Origin: Nocardia donostiensis
Lineage (GTDB): Bacteria > Actinomycetota > Actinomycetes > Mycobacteriales > Mycobacteriaceae
DNA: 64,000 nucleotides
Assembly (NCBI RefSeq): GCF_002081715.1
Contig: NZ_MUKP01000011.1
Location: forward strand, 62,001 to 126,000
Direction of reading: 5' to 3'
The translations under genes and the position numbers were made by a program. The notes below the pieces were generated by a model, which was given only the letters and a program-made list of their open reading frames with translations, was not told the DNA's origin and did no database searches. Shown piece after piece: positions 34,710 through 43,415 of the stretch (its first letter is position 1; each line of letters starts with the position of its first letter).

Positions 34710-34850
34710 CACAGCATGGCGGGCACGGTTCGTGGCACAAGCCGGCGTCCGGCAAGCGCGGTTCGTGGTGAGCCCGGCGGGCGCGGTGCGTATCGCAGCT
34801 CAACAAGCGCGGTTCTGGCGCGGTCCGGCAAACGCGGGGTCGTGACACAG
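34690..34850 (+). repeat. About six imperfect 26-bp tandem units between ispE and the ABC-F gene
   Basis: Units resemble CGGCAAGCGCGGTTCGTGGC plus ACAG, with spacers of 24-31 bp. Good matches begin near 34690, 34715, 34742, 34772, 34799 and 34824. The first unit covers the last codons of ispE. There is no protein-like frame through the array. It could fold into serial stems or bind a protein repeatedly; no function is evident. Confidence 0.65.
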
Positions 34851-34931
34851 CCGCGGGCTCACTGGATTCCCGTCGGTACGCTGGCCTGGGGCGCGCTGTT
34901 TTTTGCGCGGCTAGCAGCAACGGAAGGATTC

Positions 34932-36770
34932 ATGGCCAACCTGATCAACCTCGAGCAGGTCAGTAAGAGTTTCGGGATCACACCGCTGCTGGACGCGGTG
35001 TCGCTGGGGGTGCACGAAGGCGAACGTATCGGGGTGGTCGGCCTCAACGGCGGCGGTAAAACCACCCTGCTCGAGGTGCTGACCGGTATCGAGGAACCCG
35101 ACAGTGGCCGGGTGAGCAGGCTGGGTGGGCTGCGGATGGCAGTGGTGACCCAGCGCGGCACGCTGCCCGCGGACGCGACCGTCGGCTCCGTGGTGCTCGC
35201 CGGCCTGGCCGAGGACACACTCGACGGGGATCTCGCCGAACACGAATGGGCCGCCAACCCGCGTATCCGTTCGGTTCTGGAAGGGATCGGTATCGCCGAA
35301 CTCGGCCTCGACACCCCGGTCACCAACCTGTCCGGTGGCGAACGCCGCCGGGTTGCGCTGGCCGCCGCGCTGGTCAGGGAACTCGATCTGCTGGTGCTCG
35401 ACGAGCCGACCAACCACCTCGACGTGGAAGGTGTGCAGTGGCTGGCCGGGCATCTGCTGGCGCGCCGCAGTGCCCTGGTTGTGGTCACCCACGACCGCTG
35501 GTTCCTCGACACCGTCGCCACCCGCACCTGGGAGGTTGTGGGCGGCAAGGTGGAAACCTATGAGGGCGGGTACGGCGACTGGATCTTCGCCCGCGCCGAA
35601 CGGGCCAGGCAAGCCGACGCCTCCGAGGCGCGGCGGCGCAATCTGGCGCGCAAAGAACTGGCCTGGCTGCGGCGCGGCCCACAGGCGCGCACCTCCAAAC
35701 CGCGTTATCGGGTGGAGGCCGCCGAGGCGCTGATCGCCGATGTGCCGCCGCCCCGCGATACCGTCTCGCTCGCCGCGTTCGCCCGTAAACGGCTGGGCCG
35801 GGTGGTGGTCGAACTCGAAGACGCCACGTTGACCACGCCGGACGGCCGCGAACTCGTGCACGAGCTGACCTGGCGGCTGGCGCCAGGGGAACGGGTCGGC
35901 CTGGTCGGGGTGAACGGCTCGGGTAAGACCACGCTGCTGCGTGCCCTCGCCGGCGACGTCGCTCCGGTCACCGGCACACGGGTGCAGGGACAGACCGTCC
36001 GCATCGGCTGGCTGCGGCAGGAACTCGACGATCTGCCCACCGATATGCGGGTGCTGGAGGCGGTCCAGCAGGTCGCCATGCGGATCACGCTGGGCGACGG
36101 CAGCAAAGTGGGCACCGAGATCTCGGCCGGGCAGCTGGCCGAGAGGCTCGGTTTCAGCCCGGCCCGGCAGCGCACCCCGGTGCGTGATCTGTCCGGCGGG
36201 GAGCGGCGCAGGTTGCAGCTCACCCGCATCCTGATGGCGGAACCGAATGTGCTGCTGCTGGACGAGCCGACCAACGATCTGGATATCGACACCCTGCAGC
36301 AGTTGGAAGACCTGCTGGACAGTTGGGCGGGTACCCTTGTGGTGATCAGTCACGACCGCTATCTGATCGAGCGGATCTGCGATTCGACCTGGGCGCTGTT
36401 CGGCGACGGGAAGCTCACCAACCTCCCGGGCGGTATCGAGGAATACCTGCGTCGTCGCGCCGAAACCGCAGGCAGGGAGGCTGACGCCCCGAAGGGCTCG
36501 GCGGCGAAATCGGCCGCAGCGAAGCAGGCAGTACCGCAGTCCGAGCCGGTGACCGACGCAGCCGCCTACCGCGCCGCCCGCAAGGAACTGAGCAAGCTGG
36601 AACGGTCCATCGACAAACTCACCGAGCAGGAGGAACGGCTGCACGCCGCGCTCGCCGACGCCGCGACCGACCCGGAGCGGCTGGTCACCCTCGGCACGGA
36701 ACTCAAACAGGTGCTGGCCCAGAAGGAAACCGCCGAGGAACGCTGGCTCGAACTCGCCGAAGAGGTCTGA
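34932..36770 (+). CDS. ABC-F ATPase, Uup-like
   Basis: This is a soluble twin-ATPase protein of 612 residues without membrane spans. It has Walker A sites GLNGGGKTTLLE (near 37) and GVNGSGKTTLLR (near 330). The signature loops are LSGGERRRVAL and LSGGERRRLQL, and the Walker B segments are LLVLDEPTNHLD and LLLDEPTNDLD. The C-terminal 100 residues form a Lys/Glu-rich coiled coil (ELSKLERSIDKLTEQEERLH) typical of Uup rather than EttA. ABC-F proteins act on ribosomes; Uup affects ribosome maturation and transposon excision. AAGGA precedes ATG 34932. It is the last plus-strand gene before a convergent 13-bp gap. Confidence 0.9.
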   Translation: MANLINLEQVSKSFGITPLLDAVSLGVHEGERIGVVGLNGGGKTTLLEVLTGIEEPDSGRVSRLGGLRMAVVTQRGTLPADATVGSVVLAGLAEDTLDGDLAEHEWAANPRIRSVLEGIGIAELGLDTPVTNLSGGERRRVALAAALVRELDLLVLDEPTNHLDVEGVQWLAGHLLARRSALVVVTHDRWFLDTVATRTWEVVGGKVETYEGGYGDWIFARAERARQADASEARRRNLARKELAWLRRGPQARTSKPRYRVEAAEALIADVPPPRDTVSLAAFARKRLGRVVVELEDATLTTPDGRELVHELTWRLAPGERVGLVGVNGSGKTTLLRALAGDVAPVTGTRVQGQTVRIGWLRQELDDLPTDMRVLEAVQQVAMRITLGDGSKVGTEISAGQLAERLGFSPARQRTPVRDLSGGERRRLQLTRILMAEPNVLLLDEPTNDLDIDTLQQLEDLLDSWAGTLVVISHDRYLIERICDSTWALFGDGKLTNLPGGIEEYLRRRAETAGREADAPKGSAAKSAAAKQAVPQSEPVTDAAAYRAARKELSKLERSIDKLTEQEERLHAALADAATDPERLVTLGTELKQVLAQKETAEERWLELAEEV

Positions 36771-36783
36771 ACGCGCCCCCGGC

Positions 36784-37584
36784 TCAGTCCCATTCTGCTG
36801 TCGGCCCCTCCTCCGGCACGGGCAGGCAAGCCCGGGCGAAATCCGCGCCGAAGTCGGTGAGCTCGATATCGCGGTAGTACAACGTGGTGTGTAATTCCGG
36901 CCGGTCGCGCACCGATGCCTGCGCCTCCAGCGGTTGATAACGCTCCGGGTCCCCCACCGGGTTCTCGGTGATATCGATCAGGCCGAGGCGGCGCAGGTTC
37001 GCCAGATAATGCTGGGTGCGGTCCGGGGACCGTAATCCGGCGTGCTCCCCGAGGAGCGTGATACCGGTTTCGGCGTGCTCTGCGTGGGGGTCGCGGGTGC
37101 GTTCATCGGGTATCTCGAGATACGGCTGCGGGCCGTTCAGGTGCAGCAGCCGCAGGATTCGTGTTTCATCGGAGGTCAGCGCGGCTGAGATCCCGGCGAA
37201 TCCGGGGGTTTCGGCGCTGAGTCCGGTCACCGGCTCCGCTTGCAGCCCGAGCGCCCGGCGCAGGGCGTCACGGACCTCGCCGGCGGCCGCAGCGCGTATC
37301 TCACTCGGCGGCACCCCCGCCATGCTTTGCCGCATGATGGACCCGGTCACTTCGAGCGCGGTCCCGACACCCCAGCGTGCCGCGCCCGACATCGCCGTCC
37401 AGGCCGCTCCGGCCAATCCGGTGGCGGCGCGTACCGTCGTCGCCGGAGTCAGCGGCGGGCGCGGGCCGGTCCGGCCGCGTCGCGTGTTTTCCTCCGGCGG
37501 CACCTCCCGGCCCAGCGGCGTCATCGGCGTTTCGGCAGCGCTGCCGTCCGCGCTGTGCGGCTCAGGGGGTAGTTCAGTGGGCAT
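36784..37584 (-). CDS. Abi-alpha-like (DUF4393-type) protein, paralogue A
   Basis: The 266-residue protein has a Pro/Thr-rich N-terminus. A central helical stretch (AATGLAGAAWTAMSGAARWG, about 53-72) has some membrane-affine character, as does VGTALEVTGSIMRQSM. The C-terminal domain reads SDETRILRLLHLNGPQPYLE, HYLANLRRLGLIDI and IELTDFGADFARACLP. These motifs recur almost unchanged in the protein at 39127-40002, so the two are paralogues. The pattern fits the Abi-alpha family (PF14337), named for abortive infection of phage but with unknown biochemistry. It starts 3 bp after the DUF445 stop, so the two form an operon. Confidence 0.65.
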   Translation of the reverse strand: MPTELPPEPHSADGSAAETPMTPLGREVPPEENTRRGRTGPRPPLTPATTVRAATGLAGAAWTAMSGAARWGVGTALEVTGSIMRQSMAGVPPSEIRAAAAGEVRDALRRALGLQAEPVTGLSAETPGFAGISAALTSDETRILRLLHLNGPQPYLEIPDERTRDPHAEHAETGITLLGEHAGLRSPDRTQHYLANLRRLGLIDITENPVGDPERYQPLEAQASVRDRPELHTTLYYRDIELTDFGADFARACLPVPEEGPTAEWD

Positions 37585-37587
37585 CGG

Positions 37588-38910
37588 TCACAGCCATGTC
37601 GTCGCTACTCCTGTCCCGAAGACCAGAATGTGAGCGTATCCGGCGAAGAGTCCGAGCACACCGCCATGGACGAAAAGCAGCCATTCGTCCTGTTTGATGG
37701 CAGAGCGCAGCATATCGACGAAATCGTCCGGTGACAGCGCGGCCATCTGTTTGGCGATATAGCCGCTGATCTGCTTGCCCTGCCGGACGTTGAAATCGGG
37801 GTCGGCGAAGGCGATCGGGGCGATAGCCATCGCCTCATTGGTCAGCGTGGCCTGCAGCGAGTGGTACTCGCGGTTGCCGAGCATGAATTTCACCGCGCCG
37901 CGGGCCCGGCCGAGCGCCCGGTCGGCGGCCGGGCGCAGGGTGTCCTCCAGCATCTGCAGGGTGCGGTCCGAGCGCGGGCCGTTGAGCAGTTCGTCGCCGA
38001 TATTGGCCACGGTCATCACCTGGGTCGACACCAGCTCGGCGTAGCCCTCGGTGATCTCGGGCTGCCGTTTGATCAGCAGACCTTGCCGCCACGGACACCA
38101 CCACTTCGGATAGGCCGGGGCGAAGATCATGTTCAGACCGACCCAGTTGACCACCCAGCCGATGACCACCCCGCCGATCGGCAGCACGGCCAGCGTCGGC
38201 CATCCGGTCAGATGCAGGATCGCGACCAGCACAACACCCATAGGCGCGCCGAAATAGAAGCCGAAATTCTGCATGAACCGCAGCTCTTTGGCGCCGAGTA
38301 CCTGGAACAGCTGGTTGAGCAGCTGCGGGCGGGCCTGGAAGTAGCGGATGACCATCTGCTTGACATCGAGCAGCTGATCGATATTGGCGCCGAGTTCCTC
38401 GGTGAGTTCCCGCAGGATGTCCGGCAGCTGCTGGCGCACCCTGGCATGCACCATCTCACGCACCTGGATGGGCAGGTTGTACCAGAGCTGAGGGTGCTCG
38501 CGGCGCAGGAGGTCTTCGACGATATCGCGGATCTGGGTGTCGGCGATCACCGTCAGATGTTCGGCGAGGGCGTCGGGTTCGAGCTCGCGGTAGAAGTCGG
38601 CGACGCTGCCCAGTTTCGACAGCCCTTTATCGACGGCGATGCTGGCCATCTTGTCCGCCCGCGACGGGACGATGCCCTGCCAGCCGAACCGGCCGTCGTA
38701 GCTGAGCAGCGGCAGCACCTGGATGCGTTTGGGCAGATACGGGTAGAGCGTGCGCAGCCCGGGCACCTGGACACCATGGAAACCGATCGGCCGGAACAGC
38801 ATCAACACGCCGGTCCAGTTGGTGATGTAGCCGATGACACCGGTGAACAACGGGATGGTCAGCAACTCCAGGAGGATTGTCGGGTGGACCCCGAACAGAC
38901 TCTCCAACAC
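37588..38910 (-). CDS. DUF445 membrane protein
   Basis: This 440-residue protein has an N-terminal hydrophobic segment (LELLTIPLFTGVIGYITNWT, about 12-31) with the conserved GxITNW motif. Two central spans (GVVLVAILHLTGWPTLAVLP and VVIGWVVNWVGLNMIFAP, about 240-285) carry a second NW motif. One near the C-terminus is LLFVHGGVLGLFAGYAHILV. Long amphipathic helices lie between them. DUF445 proteins are widespread envelope proteins without a known activity. GTG 38910 is chosen for the AGGAGG about 8 bases upstream. It is co-directional with and directly upstream of Abi-alpha paralogue A and divergent from paralogue B. Confidence 0.8.
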   Translation of the reverse strand: MLESLFGVHPTILLELLTIPLFTGVIGYITNWTGVLMLFRPIGFHGVQVPGLRTLYPYLPKRIQVLPLLSYDGRFGWQGIVPSRADKMASIAVDKGLSKLGSVADFYRELEPDALAEHLTVIADTQIRDIVEDLLRREHPQLWYNLPIQVREMVHARVRQQLPDILRELTEELGANIDQLLDVKQMVIRYFQARPQLLNQLFQVLGAKELRFMQNFGFYFGAPMGVVLVAILHLTGWPTLAVLPIGGVVIGWVVNWVGLNMIFAPAYPKWWCPWRQGLLIKRQPEITEGYAELVSTQVMTVANIGDELLNGPRSDRTLQMLEDTLRPAADRALGRARGAVKFMLGNREYHSLQATLTNEAMAIAPIAFADPDFNVRQGKQISGYIAKQMAALSPDDFVDMLRSAIKQDEWLLFVHGGVLGLFAGYAHILVFGTGVATTWL

Positions 38911-39049
38911 CCTGTCACCCTCCTGCCCCCGATGGTCGCCGCCACACCGGCACCTCAAATTAGCACCACGTCAGTAGCGTGGCCGACAGTGCCGCCAGAG
39001 TGTGCCACAGCACAGGTAGGGTTCGCAGACGTCGGCGCGACACACAACC

Positions 39050-39069
39050 GATCACGATCGATCGTGATC
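39050..39069. promoter_or_regulatory. Perfect 20-bp palindrome in the divergent DUF445 / Abi-alpha promoter region
   Basis: GATCACGATCGATCGTGATC reads identically on both strands. It lies 140 bp upstream of the DUF445 start and 58 bp upstream of Abi-alpha paralogue B. An ACAATAAT sequence at about 39075-39082 could be a -10 box for the plus-strand gene, placing the palindrome over its -35 region. A dimeric repressor controlling both transcripts is the simplest reading. Confidence 0.7.
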
Positions 39070-39126
39070 AGTGGACAATAATTCGGTGGGCGGGACTCGT
39101 TCACCTGGGCGATATCGGAGTAGGAC

Positions 39127-40002
39127 GTGGCAGACGACAGGACCGGACAGGATGTGACCCGGGCCGGTTCCCGCGCTGTGGAACGCAGCTCGGATGTCGA
39201 GCAGCGACAGATCAGCAACGAGGCGCGGCTGATTCGCGGCGTGTTCCGGGCGGCGGGGCTGGCGGCGGGCACCGTGGTGCGCGGCGGTCAGTGGGCGGTC
39301 AACACCTCCTACGAGATGACCAGAGAGATCACCCAGGCCGCCCTCGACGGTGAATCCTCGGCCGAGATCGCCGAGCGCACCGGTAACGCCCTGCGGTCGA
39401 TCGCGCGCAGTGCGCTCGGCGTCACCGAGGGGTCGGTGCGCGAGATCGTCAGCTATGTGCCGACTTCCCAGGCCCCACCACAGCAGGGTATCGCGATGGG
39501 GTCGTATCTGCGGTCGGCGAGTGTGGCGGAGCTACGCCACCGCGGCGATGCGCTGCTGGCCCGCTCGGCTGATGTGTACTTCACCGAGGAGGTGCACCCC
39601 GCCTATGACCGCATCCTGGACGAGCTGGCCCCCGACGAGGCGCGCATCCTGCGGTTCATGGCGCTCAACGGTCCGCAGCCGTCGGTGGATGTGCGCACCA
39701 ATCGGCCGCTGGGCATCGGCTCGGAGCTGGTGGCAGGCGATCTGACCTCCGTACCGGAGCAGGCAGGGGTGCGGTACCCGGACCGGGCCCGTTCCTATCT
39801 GATCAACCTCAACCGGCTTGGCCTCACCCGTAACTCCGACGACCCGGTGGTGCTGAGCCGGTACATGGTGCTCGAGGTGCAGCCGGTGGTCGAGGCCGCG
39901 TTGAAACAGGCGGGCCGCGCGCCGAAAATCGTCCGCAAAAGCTTGCGCCTGACCGAATTCGGTGCTGATTTCTGCCAGACCTGCTTCACCCTCGGCGGGT
40001 GA
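39127..40002 (+). CDS. Abi-alpha-like (DUF4393-type) protein, paralogue B
   Basis: The 291-residue protein starts at GTG 39127 with GGAG 6 bases upstream. Residues 40-100 include RLIRGVFRAAGLAAGTVVRG and repeated Ala-rich helices equivalent to paralogue A. The C-terminal domain has DEARILRFMALNGPQPSVDV, SYLINLNRLGLTRN and LRLTEFGADFCQTCF, aligning block by block with paralogue A. A middle segment (SVAELRHRGDALLARSADVY) is specific to this copy. No signal peptide is seen. Together with DUF445 and paralogue A it makes a compact divergent three-gene module. Confidence 0.65.
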   Translation: MADDRTGQDVTRAGSRAVERSSDVEQRQISNEARLIRGVFRAAGLAAGTVVRGGQWAVNTSYEMTREITQAALDGESSAEIAERTGNALRSIARSALGVTEGSVREIVSYVPTSQAPPQQGIAMGSYLRSASVAELRHRGDALLARSADVYFTEEVHPAYDRILDELAPDEARILRFMALNGPQPSVDVRTNRPLGIGSELVAGDLTSVPEQAGVRYPDRARSYLINLNRLGLTRNSDDPVVLSRYMVLEVQPVVEAALKQAGRAPKIVRKSLRLTEFGADFCQTCFTLGG

Positions 40003-40084
40003 GAATGCGCTCCCGGTTGGTCGCGATCTGATACAGATCTGGTCAACCTCGCTATACCGCCGATTTCGGTGGGATCGTGGAGAT

Positions 40085-40822
40085 ATGGACCAGGGCGAGG
40101 CGCAGCCGCAAACCGCGTCGAATGCCGTGCCGGGCATCGAGCCGACCGACGCGGCGGGCGCAGCGCTCGCGGCAGCACTGGAAGCCGGAGCGAAGATCGG
40201 CGGCCCCCCCAGAGTGGAGGCCGGGCCGGAACCACCGCTGACCATGGGACCGCCGCGACCCGGAATGAAACCACCCCCCCTGCCCGAGCACGCGCCCGCG
40301 GGCACCGACGATCTGGCCGCGATCAGCCGGTTGAAATTCCGGTATCTGCGCACCCTCGACACCAAACTGTGGGACGAGTTCGCCGACACGATGATCCCGG
40401 AGGTGACCGCAACCTACAGCGAATACCTGGAGTTCGAGTCGCGTGAGGCGTATCTGACGTTCATGCGAAACACCCTCGGCCCGAACGTCATCACCGAACA
40501 TCGCTGCGAGCACCCCGAAATCGATATCGACGGCGACACCGCGACCGGCACCTGGTACCTCGCCGATACGGTGTTGATCCCCGCGCACAATATGCTGCTG
40601 CGCGGCGCCGCCTTCTACAACGACCGTTACGTGCGCTGCGACGACGGCCGCTGGCGTATCGCCCACACCGGCTACGAGCGCACCTACGAGGTGGTGCTTT
40701 CGCTCAGCGACCTGCCCAGCCTGCGATTGACGTCGAGCCGCTGGGGTCTGATCGCCAGGGAGACCGGTATCGAAACCGTCCGGCGCGACCCGGGGGCCGA
40801 CGAAGCGCGCGAGGCAGGTTAG
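40085..40822 (+). CDS. SnoaL/NTF2-like nuclear-transport-factor fold protein
   Basis: The 245-residue protein has a disordered Pro/Ala-rich start (about 1-78). An NTF2-like cone fold follows: DDLAAISRLKFRYLRTLDTK, LWDEFADTMIPEVTATY, VITEHRCEHPEIDIDGDTAT, GTWYLADTVL, and RCDDGRWRIAHTGYERTYEV. This is the SnoaL_4/bile-acid dehydratase-like group, which includes small-molecule dehydratases, isomerases and many orphans. YLRTLD with a following Asp is in the usual active-site position. GGAG lies only 2 bases from the ATG at 40085, a tight spacing. It may belong with the preceding module but could equally be independent. It converges on prfC with a 5-bp gap. Confidence 0.75.
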   Translation: MDQGEAQPQTASNAVPGIEPTDAAGAALAAALEAGAKIGGPPRVEAGPEPPLTMGPPRPGMKPPPLPEHAPAGTDDLAAISRLKFRYLRTLDTKLWDEFADTMIPEVTATYSEYLEFESREAYLTFMRNTLGPNVITEHRCEHPEIDIDGDTATGTWYLADTVLIPAHNMLLRGAAFYNDRYVRCDDGRWRIAHTGYERTYEVVLSLSDLPSLRLTSSRWGLIARETGIETVRRDPGADEAREAG

Positions 40823-40827
40823 CGGAG

Positions 40828-42507
40828 TCAGTCGGTAGCGGCGACCAGCGGTTCCAGGGTCAGCTTCGGCATTTCCTTCTGGATGTACTGCAGCCGCCAT
40901 TTATCGCTGAACAGGGCGAGCAACACTCCATCGCTGCGGGTGAACACCTCGACCCCACGCTGGCGGTCCAGCTCCGCGGCGGATGCGGCGTCGGTGCGCC
41001 GGGCCAGCGAATAGCCGAGGAAATCGAGCTGGGTCTCGACGTTGAACTCTGCCTGCATCCGGGCGGTGACCACCTCGAACTGCATCGGGCCTACCGCGGC
41101 GAGGACCGGGGAGGCCTCGCCGCGCACATCGTTGCGCAGGACCTGCACCACACCCTCGGAATCGAGTTGGTCGATCGCTTTGCGGAACTGTTTGTACTTA
41201 CCCGCGCTCTGCGCGCGCAGCGCCGCGAAATGCTCCGGCGCGAACGACGGGATCGGCGGGAACTCGACCTTCTTGTCCAGGTAGAGGGTGTGCCCCGGTG
41301 CGAGCGCCGTCGCGTTGACCAAGCCGACGACGTCACCCGGATACGCGGTGTCGATCGTCGCGCGTTCCCGGCCGAACACGGTGAGCGCGTATTTGGTGGC
41401 GAACGGGCGGCCGGTCTGGGCGTGCGTCACCACCATGCCGCGCTCGAACTCCCCGGACACGATCCGCATGAACGCCAGCCGGTCCCGGTGGGCGGTGTCC
41501 ATCCCCGCTTGCACCTTGAAGACAACCGCGCTGAACGGGTCGGTGGTCTGGCGTGGTGTGCCCGTGATATCGGTGCGCGGGCCGGGCGCAGGAGCGAACG
41601 CGACCAGGGTTTCGAGCAGTTGCCGCACCCCGAAGTTCAGCATCGCCGAGGCATAGATGACCGGTGAGGTCTGCCCGGCGAGGAACAGCTCCTGGTCGTG
41701 GACCTGCCCGGTGGCCGCCAGCAGTTCGCTTTCCTCCACGGCGGTGGTCCACGCCTCCCCCTCCCGAGCTTCGGCGGCCTCCGTGCTCAGCGTTTCCTCG
41801 CCTGCGATGGTCGCCCCGCCCGCGGTGCGGCTGAAGTGGAGGTATTCGGTGGCCTCCCCGTCGGGCCCGCGCCGCAGCAGGCCGCGGAAATCACCGGCGA
41901 TGCCGACCGGCAGGAACAGCGGGGTGGGGGTGAGTCCGATTCGCTCGTCGATTTCGTCCAGCAGTTCCAGCGGCGCCCGCCCGGGCCGGTCCCATTTGTT
42001 GATCACGGTGATCACCGGGATACCGCGGTGGCGACACACCTGGAACAGTTTCAGCGTCTGCGGCTCCAGGCCCTTGGCCGCGTCGATCAGCATCACCGCG
42101 GCGTCTACCGCGGTCAACACCCGATAGGTGTCCTCGGAGAAATCGGAGTGGCCGGGGGTGTCGACCAGGTTGATCACATGGTCGATATCCGAGCCCGCGG
42201 CGCGGTATTCGAACTGCAGCGCGGTCGAGCTGACCGAGATACCGCGCGCCTGCTCCATCTCCATCCAGTCCGAGACGGTCGATTTGCGTCCGGCCTTGCC
42301 GTGGACGGCGCCCGCCTCGGCGATCTTGCGCGCATGCAGCGCCAGCGCCTCGGTGATTGTCGACTTGCCCGCGTCGGGATGGGAGATCACGGCGAAGGTG
42401 CGGCGCCGCGACACCTCGGCGGGTACCCCGCGCGGAGCGGACGCGAGGGCGCCCTGGGTGGATGCGGGCAACGGCAACAACCTTTCGGGCGAGCAGGCGA
42501 TCGGCAA
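40828..42507 (-). CDS. prfC: Peptide chain release factor 3
   Basis: RF3 is the translational GTPase that recycles RF1/RF2 after termination and helps abort miscoding ribosomes. The 559-residue protein has G1 SHPDAGKSTITEALAL near residue 42, switch I with SDWMEMEQARGISV, G3 DTPGHSDFSEDTYR and G4 NKWDRPGR. The domain III signature MQFEVVTARMQAEFNVE lies near residue 475. A TTG at 42507 opens the frame. The nearest strong alternative is a GTG at about 42420 (VSRRRTF), which keeps the whole core, so the first 29 residues are uncertain. It is separated from rplY by a 260-bp divergent gap. Confidence 0.93.
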   Translation of the reverse strand: MPIACSPERLLPLPASTQGALASAPRGVPAEVSRRRTFAVISHPDAGKSTITEALALHARKIAEAGAVHGKAGRKSTVSDWMEMEQARGISVSSTALQFEYRAAGSDIDHVINLVDTPGHSDFSEDTYRVLTAVDAAVMLIDAAKGLEPQTLKLFQVCRHRGIPVITVINKWDRPGRAPLELLDEIDERIGLTPTPLFLPVGIAGDFRGLLRRGPDGEATEYLHFSRTAGGATIAGEETLSTEAAEAREGEAWTTAVEESELLAATGQVHDQELFLAGQTSPVIYASAMLNFGVRQLLETLVAFAPAPGPRTDITGTPRQTTDPFSAVVFKVQAGMDTAHRDRLAFMRIVSGEFERGMVVTHAQTGRPFATKYALTVFGRERATIDTAYPGDVVGLVNATALAPGHTLYLDKKVEFPPIPSFAPEHFAALRAQSAGKYKQFRKAIDQLDSEGVVQVLRNDVRGEASPVLAAVGPMQFEVVTARMQAEFNVETQLDFLGYSLARRTDAASAAELDRQRGVEVFTRSDGVLLALFSDKWRLQYIQKEMPKLTLEPLVAATD

Positions 42508-42767
42508 CCTGTCCAGGGTACGCCAGCCGCCGTCACCTCCGCCGACCTGCCGCTGACCACCCGATTCTGTGAGGCCGCCGACCTTGCGTTATGGTGTTCG
42601 GGTTGTCTCGGCGAGGGTGACCGCAGACTTTGCGACACCGTGATCGACGCGGCGCGGCTTCCGGCCGTCCCTGTTCGGTCTTCGCCCGACGAGTAGACCA
42701 CCGAGCCAGGGTGCGATTGCGCCCGGCGCACCACCAGCCCGGAAGAGCCGTAGGAGTAGATCCCATC

Positions 42768-43364
42768 ATGTCCGACGTCAACCTTCTCGAAGCGACCGTT
42801 CGCACCGAGTTCGGCAAAGGCGCTGCCCGTCGTACCCGCCGCGCGGGCAACGTCCCTGCCGTGCTGTACGGCCACCAGACCGATCCGCAGCACCTGGCCG
42901 TCGACGCCCAGGCCTTCGCCGCCATCCTGCGTCAGCACGGCGCGAACGCGGTGATCAACCTCGTCATCGAGGGCAAGCAGCAACTCGCGCTCACCAAATC
43001 CGTTGTGATGCACCCGATCCGCCGCTACATCGAGCACGCCGACCTGCTGATCGTGCAGCGCGGCGAGCAGGTCACCGCCGAGGTTCCGGTCACCCTGACC
43101 GGCGAGGCAGGCCCGGGCACCCTGGTCACCCAGGAACTCACCACCGTCGCCGTCTCCGCCGATGCGCTGAATCTGCCGGAGTCCATCGAGGTGAACATCC
43201 ACAACCTCGCGGCAGGTACCCAGATCACCGCGGGCGCGCTGGAGCTGCCCTCCGGTGTCAGCCTGGCCGACAATCCGGAGCTTCTGATCGTCAACATCAT
43301 CGAGGCGCCGTCCGCAGCGGCCACCGGAGAGGCCGAAGCGGCCGAGGCCGAGAGCGCCGAATAA
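42768..43364 (+). CDS. rplY: 50S ribosomal protein L25 (Ctc type)
   Basis: The 198-residue protein contains the L25 5S rRNA-binding domain (LEATVRTEFGKGAARRTRRA to HPIRRYIEHADLL, about 5-90). It also has the C-terminal Ctc extension of mainly beta structure, ending in an Ala/Glu tail. It binds 5S rRNA in the 50S subunit and contributes to stress tolerance. AGGAG at 42752-42756 serves ATG 42768. It is followed by pth as in the rplY-pth pairs of many bacteria; in M. tuberculosis Rv1014c-Rv1015c are in the opposite direction. Confidence 0.95.
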   Translation: MSDVNLLEATVRTEFGKGAARRTRRAGNVPAVLYGHQTDPQHLAVDAQAFAAILRQHGANAVINLVIEGKQQLALTKSVVMHPIRRYIEHADLLIVQRGEQVTAEVPVTLTGEAGPGTLVTQELTTVAVSADALNLPESIEVNIHNLAAGTQITAGALELPSGVSLADNPELLIVNIIEAPSAAATGEAEAAEAESAE

Positions 43365-43391
43365 GAACGCTCCCGCGATCGACGACGATTC

Positions 43392-43415
43392 GCTGTGATG
43401 CTGTGATGCTGTGAT
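43392..43415 (+). repeat. Three perfect tandem copies of GCTGTGAT over the pth start
   Basis: The 8-bp unit GCTGTGAT occurs exactly three times (43392-43415). Each unit boundary forms an ATG, at 43398, 43406 and 43414, in three different frames. The last is the pth start. Slippage by one unit would move the upstream ATGs relative to pth. No strong Shine-Dalgarno sequence is seen before any of them. Confidence 0.85.

Noticed and set aside
34690..34850. A CRISPR array in the 26-bp repeats
   Set aside because: Units are imperfect, nearly contiguous and without unique spacers, and no cas gene is in the window.
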